Shown piece after piece: positions 33,188 to 41,779 of a DNA stretch of 64,000 bases. Position numbers and translations under genes: made by a program. Source of the DNA: Crocodylus rhombifer (Eukaryota > Chordata > Crocodylia > Crocodylidae); the NCBI GenBank assembly GCA_038503035.1, contig JAVSML010001156.1, forward strand, positions 378,182 to 442,181, written 5' to 3'. The notes beneath the pieces were generated by a model, which was not told the DNA's origin, ran no database searches, and saw only the letters and a program-made list of their open reading frames with translations. Every line of letters begins with the position of its first letter. Position 1 is the first letter of the stretch.

Positions 33188-33460
33188 AGTACGTTCACAC
33201 ATGCAGGCATGTACGCTTGCAGCAGCTCAAATAGGAACAGCACAAATTAGAGCCTTGGATTTTTGCCTCAGCACTCATGCCTGAACATGCACTTTGTTGA
33301 GGGGCAAGTTGTGCCACTTGGGGCAAAATAACCCTGCCCAGCTCCTCCTGGATCTGCAGCCAGGGGGAGCTAGAGCCTGGGGCCAGCACCTGTGCTGGCC
33401 CCAGCAGTATAAAAAGTGGCCCTGGCAAGCAGCTCAGGACTACTTGCTCTCAGAACTACC
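33188..33460 (+). promoter_or_regulatory. Shared TATA-box promoter module, copy 1
   Basis: Matches 40411-40683 end to end at roughly 85-90% by eye. Order: ACACATGCAGGCATGTACGC foldback, TTGCAGCAGCTCAAATAG, a GC-rich block with a palindrome (GGGGCCAGCA...TGCTGGCCCC, 33379-33402), then TATAAAAAG (33408-33416). Past about 33460 the two copies diverge completely. The layout (foldback start, palindrome, TATA, short leader) looks like the 5' end of a transposable element. Confidence 0.55.
33408..33416 (+). promoter_or_regulatory. TATA box, module copy 1
   Basis: TATAAAAAG six bases after a 24-nt palindrome; conserved in the second module at 40632-40640. Confidence 0.6.
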
Positions 33461-33505
33461 CTCCTCTGGATGTCGACAGCAGAGGCACCCTGGTTGTGAC
33501 AGCGA

Positions 33506-34440
33506 TTGATCCTGGTTGGTGTCACCCATGTCAGAGACCTCCTGGACTATGATAGGCAGGAGTGGGTGGACCCTGCTGCACTGGCCCAGCGCATGGGTCT
33601 GCCCAAGACATGTGCAACCTGCTATCTGGTCCAGGAGGTGAAATCTGCCTTACCTCTCAATGCCCTTGCCCACCAGGCCCTGCACATTGGCAGTCCCTGC
33701 TCCCCCATGTCCTCCAGTCCACTGGAGTTTGTCATGGGGCTGGCACCTTGCCTGGCCTTGCAGCACTCCCTGCTCCACCACCTAAGCTGGCTGAAGGACA
33801 ACAGACCACTCCGCTTTTCCACTGTTCACCTCTTCCACCTCTACACCCTTGCGTGCCACACAATCCATCATGCCGCCCTCACATCCTGCCCAGACAAAAA
33901 GTGGTGGGACCTGCTCAGCAAGGACATGGCTGGGGCACCCCAGTGGCTGAGTCTGTACTCCACCCTCATCCCACAAGCCACTGGAGACCTCAGCTGGTGG
34001 CTCCTCCATAGAGCCATCACCACAGGAGTGTATGTGGCTAGCTTCACGGACACCTCGGTCTTCTGCCCCCTCCTGTGGGCAGAGGGAGACCCCCGGCACA
34101 CATGACCCATGAGTGCAGTAGGCTGCAGCCCCTCCACCTCCACCTTCAGAATTTCATCCCCCACCTTTTTGTCTTTGGTCACCCCACCAAGTCCCGGGAC
34201 CTCCTGATTAACATCCTCCTTGCCCTAGCCAAGTGGGCCCTGTACTTGATCAGGAAGGAGGCTCTGGCTGGGAAGGTGCCCAGAGACTGTGGAAACACTT
34301 TCCTATCACTTATCCATGCACATTTCCAGGCAGAGCACCAGTGGGTGGTGCCACTGGCTCCTTAGAGGCCTTTGAGGACCAGTGGGTGTGCCCCAGGGGG
34401 CTTTGCGTGGTGTCACCCTCAGGTCCACTCATTTTCATGT
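33506..34440 (+). pseudogene. Tx1-like LINE ORF2, C-terminal region
   Basis: A plus-strand frame of 199 residues (33506-34105) continues in another frame from about 34105 to 34440. The pattern is that of the C-terminus of L1/Tx1-clade LINE proteins after the polymerase: LRFSTVHLFHLYTLACHTI, then APQWLSLYSTLIPQATGDLSWWLLHRAITTGVYVASFTD, and, after the shift, THECSRLQPLHLHLQNF, HPTKSRDLLINILLALAKWALYLIRKEA and FQAEHQWVV. Active relatives have a zinc-binding CPFC...H...C motif here; this copy reads VFCPLLWAEG and then shifts, so only remnants survive. The upstream endonuclease and RT are absent. It sits directly after the promoter module, so a deleted or chimeric element is likely. Recognition rests on memory of the family pattern. 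Confidence 0.6.
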
Positions 34441-35500
34441 TTTGACACTTTGACCCTCACCTCACTCCTGTCCTGTTTTTTGCTTTTTTTGTCGCAAGTA
34501 TTTTATTGTGGCATTCACCCATTAGCCTCCATACAATAGAGGCTACTAGTTAGTCGGGTGGGCTTTAGAGCGCATGGTATTTGAATGTTACAAATAGACA
34601 GGAGCCTCTGGGGAGAAGTTGGCCATGACCCTTCCTACCCCAGGCTAATGCTCCTGCTCCTGTGGTTGCTGTTGCTGCTGCTGCTGTTGCCACCTGCCCC
34701 CCGGGGGGTTGTCCTCTGCCACACACTGCCTGCCACTGCCCACCCCGAGGGGGGGGCCACCACATCCCTACCGCACTCGCTGTACCCCAGTACTGCATAC
34801 CAGCTTCTGCACTTCCATTCTGGTCTTCTGCCCAGCCCACCACCAAGCCATGGCCAGGGAACAGCCTGGGGAGGAGGTCTGTGCTGCCTGTAAGCCCCTC
34901 CTCCACCACTACTACCAGCACCAAAGAGTGCCTCACGTGCCCCAGCTGCCTCAGCAGGCCACCCCCTGCTTTCACCTTTACCTTCACCTGAAACACACCT
35001 TCGGTGGCTGACCTGGATGGCTGCTACCACCACCACTGCCATTGCTGATGCTGCTGCTGATGCCACCTGTGCTGCCACTGCTCCTCTGCTCAGGAGAGGA
35101 GGACGGGATTCCCCACTGCACCACCTTGCACCGCCCTGCACCGCACCTGAACTGGATTGCTCCTGTTTGCTTCTGCATTCCCTCACAGCTGCCTCACTGC
35201 ATCTGATCCTGTGCCTCACTTCCTGCCTGCTACCCTGCTGTTAAGTTCCTGTCTGGAGGCCTGAAGGGCTCCTGGACTGACCTTCAACAAACAGAGCCCC
35301 TCCACTGCTCCAGCCATCTTCTACATCTGCCTCAGCAGTCACCCTTGTGTGTTTTGCCCTCAGGCGGAAAGTCCTGTAAGTCAGTGAGCTTCAGCCCCCT
35401 TCCTCACCTCCCCTCTCCCCCCACACCCCCAGTCTGCTTGGATTCACTGGCCTTTTTGTGGGGTTTTTTGGTTTTCCTCTCCCTTATATTAAGTGATGGC
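34441..35500. other. GC-rich stretch with triplet-like runs
   Basis: Contains CTG/TGC-rich runs (34645-34690), CCACCACTACTACCAGCACC-type runs near 34910 and CTGCTGCTGATGCC near 35050. It may be the tail of the Tx1-like copy and the leader of the ORF1-like region downstream. Long frames here have low-complexity composition, so I do not call genes. Confidence 0.4.
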
Positions 35501-36620
35501 AGGGCATAAGCCTTTGGGGGGGAGCAGATGCCCCCTCAGAACTTCCTGCAGCCCCTGCTGTGGGTGCAGATTCCAGCCTGGTCCCTGAGATGGTGCATGA
35601 CCCTACAGCCCCCATCCTGGGGGCAGAGTCCAATTGACCCCCTCCGGGGGTAGACAAGACTGTGACCACCACTGCAGGGACAAGCAAGACTCTAATGGAG
35701 AGCCAGCAGAGCCAGGGCATCTCCCCTGGCTATCCCCTTCCCTCCCAGAGGGGCTTCCAACTCCCCCCCACAATCATCAGGGACCTGGGGCAATGGCAAT
35801 GGGAAAGGCAAGGGCCCCACCCTCCAGCCCAGACCACCGGCAGCTACACCAGCCAGCATGCCCACTCAGCCTGTCCCTGGCCCTAGCCCTGGCCCCACCA
35901 AGGTGGTCCCCCAGTGAGGGGGCCACAGCTATGCCCAGGCACCTGTGGAGTGACCTGCAGCTGCAGGGCCTGGACCCTCCTTTGCCAGCCCTTCCAGCTC
36001 AAGTGGTGGGGCTTCCTTTCTGGCACTCAACCAAAGGCACAGGGTGGAGTGCCAACTACCCAAGCAGGAAAATCTACACTTTGAGACCTGAGTGCAGGCT
36101 GTGACTTAGGTGGTGGGGGCCCCCCACGATCATGGTGGCCTCCCGCTTTCATGGCAAGAGATTTTTTTTCCTTGCCTAGGGGGCCACTACAAAAAAAAAG
36201 GCTGTGGAGAGGTGGCTCATTGTGGAGGGTGAATACCCTTGAGCCCCTAGAAGAGCTGGGGACCTGGGTGGTCCTCAGCTCTGTCCCACCCTATATCCCC
36301 AACTGCTGGAGGGCCCTGCTTCTCCAGCTCCAAACCCTGGGGAGGGTTATCTCCCTGGTGGTGGCCCTCCTGCTGGGGTGCCAAGACCCCAGCCTCCACA
36401 ACATGTGCTCTTTCCGCCACCAGGTCATTATCCAGCTGGTGGTGGGAGCATGACTGGAGGCCAAGGGGGTGTCCCATGATTCCTTTTCAGGGGGCCCTGG
36501 TAAGGGTGTTTTACCTGGCTCGGCACAGTGCTGTGCACCTTTGGGCTGCTCCAGGCTACTCGGGCTGTCACTTAGGTCCAGGTAACTGCAGCCTGCATCA
36601 CTGTTTGCCCTGCACAGGCA
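35500..36620 (+). pseudogene. ORF1-like region of a Tx1-type LINE
   Basis: Plus-strand frames, broken several times. About 35545-35900 encodes a proline- and acid-rich segment (APAVGADSSLVPEMVHDPTAPILGAES, then GVDKTVTTTAGTSKTLMES). About 36215-36450 encodes a more folded-looking block (LEPLEELGTWVVLSSVPPYIPN, LGRVISLVVALLLGCQDP, FRHQVIIQLVVG), followed near 36500-36590 by a Cys-rich patch that may be a decayed zinc knuckle. Such an RNA-binding region plus zinc knuckle fits ORF1 proteins of Tx1-type LINEs. In an intact element ORF1 lies upstream of ORF2; here it is downstream of the ORF2 C-terminus, so a second copy or rearrangement is needed. Identification is tentative. Confidence 0.4.
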
Positions 36621-37198
36621 TGTACCATGCTCCAGCATCAGGGCAAGAGGCAGGCATAGAGATGTTTTGGCCAGCCACCAGAGTGTCTCTTCAGAGGATG
36701 CAAGCCTCCAGTTGCCCTGCCCCGCTTTTTGAGACACAAGAGGTACAGCAAAAGAATTCTCCTGATTTCAGCTAGAGTGGAGTCAGACCTACTATTTGTT
36801 ACTAAAAACAATCAAAACTTCATTCTGATTGGCATTTACCTGAAGTGCCATGAAGCTTTTCAAAATTAAAAATATGTAGCTTACTTTGGGGGAACTTTGG
36901 TAGAATTTTTTGGTCAAAGAGAGAACATTTTTTTCTAGTATGTGTCTTACTAAAAAACTTTCAATGCTTCATTTACCTATGATTACAGCTGTATCTTTAT
37001 CCCTCAAGACCTTCTATTGTGTGCCTCATATTGCCTTACTCAAAAGCTTCCTGTCTGACTTAAAACAAATTAAATTACTACCAGAACAGATTGTCACAAT
37101 TCTTTAATCGTTTTTTAGCTATTTTTTATTTAAGGTTGTATACTTACCACTTAAATTAGACAATATTTTTCCCCCAGGGAGAAAGGCTGCAGGATATA
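36621..37198. other. Unassigned AT-rich stretch
   Basis: No gene or repeat recognised between the LINE-like region and the MITE pair. Confidence 0.4.
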
Positions 37199-37700
37199 AG
37201 GCCACATCCAGACAAGCATGGCCATGAGGTATGTGGCGCCACAAACACTTCTGCGGTGCCACATACAACACATATAGATGTTCTCCTCACTGCAAAGGCA
37301 TACTGCCTATGCGTGTACTGCTTCACTTTATTTTTTCCGTGGGTTTTTTTTTTTAACCCTTGCCTGTGGGAAAAAAAGTGGAGCAGCACATACACAGGCA
37401 GGGTGCGGCACTCAAAAGCAGAACTGGGCCACCCAGATCTACGCTGCATCTGCTGGCCAGGCTCTGCACAGCAGAATTGCCACTGCTGCAGCCCCAGGAG
37501 GCCTCCAGAACCCCAGGTAAGGCTGTGGAGGCCAGCCAAGTGCTGGCCCCAGCCTCCCCTACCCGACCCAGGGTAACTTGTCATGCACCAAAGCATAAGT
37601 TGCATGGGTGTCCCCCGGGGACAAGTAGTGGTGGCGTAAGGTGCGCTGCTGCTACTTGTTCCTGGGGAACCAAAAATCCACACCCATCTGGATGTGGCCT
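37199..37700. mobile_element. MITE with 14-bp perfect terminal inverted repeats
   Basis: AGGCCACATCCAGA at 37199-37212 is the exact reverse complement of TCTGGATGTGGCCT at 37687-37700. The interior holds small palindromes (TGTGGCGCCACA at about 37232, GTGCGGCAC at about 37403) and no credible gene. Target duplication not resolved. Confidence 0.7.
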
Positions 37701-38397
37701 GGGTGTGTCTACACAAGACACTTTGCTGCACAGGCGGTTAATCTACTGCACAGTAAAGCATCACTACATAATTGTGTGCTGAGTTACTTCACACTAAAAT
37801 CAGCTAATGCATGGTAGGTCTACTACCCATCTTTACAGGTAGATTTACTGTAGATATAGATCTACACTTGTAGATGCTGACCAGAAGCAATTTGCTCTCA
37901 GTCAGCCCAGGCAGCAAGGGGTCCACTGTTACCTGGCTAAGGCCCGTTGTGGCAGGGAGCTGTGCTAGCTTCTGGAGCACCTGTCTCCCCACCATGTGGA
38001 GATCAGGACTGTCCTGATCCCCACATGCCTGAAAGAGTTGTCTTGGCAGCCAGGACTGCTGCTATCCCAGCCAGGTGGGAATCCGGTCAGGACCTGATCC
38101 CCATGCAGCAGCAAGAAATGTCCTTGCTGGGGGTGGGCAGCCACATGGGTATCAGGACATTTCTAATCCCCATGCAGCCAGAAGAGGTGTTCCCACCCAG
38201 CAGGGATGCTACCTGGCAGCCACATGGGGATCCAGAGGGTCCTGATCCCTACGTGGTCAGGAAGACCATGCAGCCAAGCAAGGCAGGAGAGAAGGAACAT
38301 CCCTGGTCTTAATTGCTGCAGTTGTGCTCAGTTTACTGTGCCTTATTTTAATGTTCAGTAACCTTACTGTACAGTAATAGAGTATGTAGACACTCCC
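37701..38397. mobile_element. MITE-like element with palindromic tandem array
   Basis: GGGTGTGTCTACA at 37701-37713 pairs with TGTAGACACTCCC at 38385-38397 (12 of 13). It starts exactly where the previous element ends. Near the right end is the perfect palindrome TTACTGTACAGTAA (38364-38377). The centre contains four palindromic units about 75 bp apart, annotated separately. Confidence 0.6.
37993..38256. repeat. Four-unit palindromic tandem repeat
   Basis: Units centred near 38010, 38090, 38160 and 38238, each of the form CATGGGGATCAGGA...TCCTGATCCCCATG with mismatches. Unit 1 (37993-38027) pairs 16 of 17 positions. Period about 75 bp. Confidence 0.7.
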
Positions 38398-39030
38398 AGT
38401 GAGTAGCAATTGTTTTTTAATGACCCATGAAATCTCAAATTCTCCTTCTGGTTTATAGCTGAATTCCTCCTTTTTTAAGACAGAGCACAAAAAGGTCATG
38501 TCATTTGCCGGTGGTCACATTGCTGGTCAATAGACTTAAAAGGATTTTAGTCCTTTCCTATAAAGATAATATAATTATGTAAACATTACAAGTTAGGAGC
38601 ATAAAGATGCAATCATCACATCCACTAGGCTAGCAGAATCATAGTAAATATGTGTTTTTTATTTATAAAATTCTAAATACAACATCACGTTAAACTCAGT
38701 AAAATTTACTGGCAGATGTGGGCATAAATTAAAGTACATATTTTCCATTTCACCAGTTGCATTCTGTTCTCACACATCACTGAATGATATTTAATGAGTA
38801 CAAGAGAGGCAAAACATGCTGCCAAACTTGTGTCTTTCATGTTTTCTCTGCACAGTAATCCATCTAATGTCTGATTATTAGGAAACAACAGAAGTTACAA
38901 CGTCACCAGCCCAGTTGAGGTTTTTTTAGTCTAAAATAATTAAAGCCATATTATAATCTTTCCTGATGAGCTAAATTTATCTTGAAAGTGAATATAGTGA
39001 CTTTGTAACTATTTGGACCCTGATTAATTA
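38398..39030. other. Unassigned AT-rich stretch
   Basis: Nothing recognised. Confidence 0.4.
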
Positions 39031-39053
39031 GGAAAATATATGGCAAGTTCAGG

Positions 39054-40215
39054 GTGTTTTGTAAATTCACTGTAAATTGTGCACCCGACGGGCTTCAAAC
39101 ATCCGGTCCCATGCTGCCCAGCTTTGGGTATGTAAGATTGCTCGTCGCTCCATCCCTGAGGTTGTATAGCCTGGATGTATTGCCCCGGAGTAGCCTTCAC
39201 CCCAATCTCGCCTGCCACAACTTTGTTCATTCTTTCAGTGGTGGGGTCGACTACTAGGGCATATCCGGACTCGGGAATCTTGGGGCGACAGTCTTCTGCA
39301 AGGCTCCAACCTCCCCTACACCTCGCCCTGATACCCAGCCTCGCCGAGTTGTTGACATCTCCGGGCCCGACCCTCGCCTCTCAATGTAATGGACACTCTG
39401 ATACAGATATAAAGATCTAACCTGACCCCGAATCGAGCTGATTATGAGACCCTCTACGGCCTTCCTTCCTACCCCTCCAAAAGTGGGAAACAGAACAATG
39501 AAAATTAAGAAACACACTACCAGTAAAAATCCCTGGCTTCAAAAAAAATGGGCTCCCTGGCCCGGAGAATTCATCTTCCTATTAACCCTGTCTAAGGCAC
39601 TCCTCTGTCCGGCTGATATGCCTCCTGAGTGCCAAATGGGACTACTACTGGTCCCTCCAATTCAACCCCACTCTGTCCCTCGCTGAGCAGCTCAGACTGG
39701 TAGGAACTTGTTTCCTGCAGCCCCTCCCGCTGCTTAGGCTCTCTGCTCCCCGTCAGGGTAGACTCCGGGAACCTTCCCAAACCCATGCTGATCCCACCTG
39801 GATTGCTGGGTTGACTTCTGTCACCCTCTCTTTGGGGCCATCTCTGCTGTTAGCTTCTTCATCTGGAGTCCTTGGATTTTCTCCCTTGACTCCATCGCTG
39901 TGAATAGGGGCATCTGCCACCTCACCACTGGCGTCCTCCCTCTGACAGCCTCGGGTGCAGCCTCTTGCCTTGTGGAGGGTCATTTGGATCCTCCTCACCC
40001 CCAATCGGGGTTCCAAGGGCACATCTGCTGGCGGCTCCACTCCGGCTCTCCCCACTTCTTCTTCCCTTGGACCGCCTTTTATTGTCCCACACAGGCTCCA
40101 CTCGATTCTCCACAGCTGGCCGCAGTTTCAAAAAGACGCGGCTAATCAGCGGCACGGGTCCTGCCACCTCTTCCGGTCTCGCCATGGTGTCAGCTGCAGG
40201 TAAGGGAATCTCCAT
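39054..40215 (-). pseudogene. CpG-rich, coding-like block of unknown identity, minus strand
   Basis: Several minus-strand frames follow one another through this CpG-rich island in otherwise CpG-poor DNA. From 5' to 3' they are: an ATG in strong context (ACCATGG, about 40185) preceded by a splice-acceptor-like CTTACCTGCAG; a charged segment (MARPEEVAGPVPLISRVFLKL...DNKRRSKGRR); an acidic Pro/Glu/Ser-rich segment (about 40055-39592); a hydrophobic, possibly membrane-spanning run near 39500 (FLLVVCFLIFIVLFPTF); then a mixed segment with DPTTERMNKVVAGEIGVKATPGQ. Breaks occur at about 39925, 39755, 39590 and 39290. I do not recognise the protein. A membrane segment after a splice-acceptor-like site would fit an old retroviral envelope-type or other retroelement gene, but this is a guess. 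No gene symbol is justified. Confidence 0.4.
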
Positions 40216-40410
40216 TTCTTTTTCCCTTCCCTCACCTTCCCTGTTGTGTTTTGGGTCCCAGGATTCCCCCTTGGCCCCTCAGGGTCTTTTCTCTGTAGTT
40301 TCTCTGTGACAAATTGCATACTCTAATTGCGTTAAGAGAAAACAATAACAATCTGTCCCCAGACTATCCTATCTTTTGTTTCCTCATACACAGATCTCTA
40401 TTCCCTCTAG

Positions 40411-40683
40411 GGGCGCATCCACACATGCAAGCATGTGCGCTTGCAGCAGCTCAAATAGAAGCAGTGCAAATTTGAGTCGGGGCTTTTTGCCTCAGTGCAC
40501 ATGCTTGGACATATACTTTGTTGTGGAGCAAATTGTGCCACTAGTGGCAAAATAACCCTGCCTGGCTCCTCCCAGATCTGCAGCCAGGGGGAGCTAGAGC
40601 CCGGGGCCAGCATCTGTGCTGTCCCCAGCAGTATAAAAAGCCACCCTGGCAAGTAGCTCAGGGCCACTAGTTCTCAGGAGATT
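40411..40683 (+). promoter_or_regulatory. Shared TATA-box promoter module, copy 2
   Basis: Second copy of 33188-33460, including the CACATGCAAGCATGTGCG foldback, the GGGGCCAGCA...TGCTGTCCCC palindrome (one mismatch) and TATAAAAAG at 40632-40640. What follows (40684-41120) is unrelated to what follows copy 1. Confidence 0.55.
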
Positions 40684-41120
40684 CTGCGGCCCAGCCAATT
40701 GGTACCTGGGGACACTACTCCTTGTCCCAGCTAGACTGCTGGAGCAGGCCTGAGAGTTCCCTGCACCCTCTACCCACTGCAGCAGTCTGGCAGTGGGGGC
40801 TGCTGCCTGGCTGTGACCTGCTGCACACCTGCCAGACTTGGATGGGGACTGCAGAGCCAGTAGAGGCATCTTCCCCTCTGGGCCAGCTGCCAGTGGACTG
40901 CAGTTGCAGGGTTGGCCTTTGTGCAGCACTACTGCCATTTGTGCCCCCTGCCCGGCCATCTGGGAAGCTATCACCCAGATGTTCCATGAGTGGTGGCCTG
41001 CTTTGAACTGTCAAAGCATGCCCTCCTGGCCCCATTTGGCCAGGAGGTCAGCCACAGCCAGATGGGTCCAAGGTGCCAGCTCTGAGCAGGCAGAGTCCTG
41101 CCACTGGCCTCCCTAGCAGG
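40684..41120 (+). other. GC-rich body attached to promoter module copy 2
   Basis: Open plus-strand frames (40722-41006; 40838-41116) with no recognised domain. It includes GGCCAGGAGG...CCTCCTGGCC inverted pieces near 41020-41048. Probably the non-coding or decayed body of the same element class as 33188 onwards. Confidence 0.35.
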
Positions 41121-41404
41121 AATTCTAGCATTCCCTACTGGAAAACTGAAAAATCCCTGATTAAAATAAAAAATCCCCAAATCACTCTCTAAAATACCCC
41201 CAAATCCATGTTCCTCAACAAGTAAAACAAAAGACCACTATAAAGAAAGAGAGTGAGACAGAGACAGTGATCAGTTGGACAATGTTTTATTGTTATATCT
41301 ATAGTGTTAAAGCAAGTCCCTCACCATAACAACAAAGTGAACTCTAAATACAGGTTTCACAAATTCATGAATATACATTTTGCTGCCCTCCCACAGGGCA
41401 ATAG

Positions 41405-41641
41405 CCCCCACACAAGGGGTTGGACCCCCACACAAGGGCTACGGCCCCCCAACATGGGGTTCAGCCCCCACACAAGGGTTTCAACCCCCACACAAGGGGT
41501 TACGCCCCCACACAAAGACTACACCCCCCAACAGGAGATTCAGCCCCCACACAAAGGGTTTGGCCCCCCAAAAGGGGTTCAGCCCCCCAAAAGGGGTTTG
41601 GCACTCTCACAAGGCTTACACCCCCCTGCAAGGCCCACATG
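41405..41641 (+). repeat. 20-bp minisatellite, 12 units
   Basis: Units of 19-20 bp with consensus CCCCCACACAAGGGGTTYRG. About 12 tandem copies, the last two most diverged. Flanked on the right by C-rich non-repetitive DNA to about 41770. Because 20 is not a multiple of 3 and the unit lacks stops, all three plus frames stay open across it. Confidence 0.85.
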
Positions 41642-41779
41642 CCCCACTCCAGCCACCTGATCTCTGCCCCACCTGGCCCCATACTCCACCAGCTGCTGCA
41701 GCCCCCCCAGTGGCTTCCCCACCCAGCCTTACCCCCCGACTTGCACCCTCACCCCCCAACAGTACTCACATTTAGGGCC

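Noticed and set aside
37360..37782. 140-codon frame and its minus-strand counterpart
   Set aside because: Lies inside a MITE and crosses its right terminus into the next element.
40183..40309. Plus-strand host first exon (GCCATGG then GCAGGTAAG)
   Set aside because: Attractive signals but no continuing exon, no conserved peptide, and stronger coding-like features on the other strand. Kept only as a point to test.
41405..41641. Regular 20-bp repeats that superficially suggest a CRISPR array
   Set aside because: Units abut with no unique spacers, drift in sequence, and the context is vertebrate DNA without cas genes. A minisatellite explains it.
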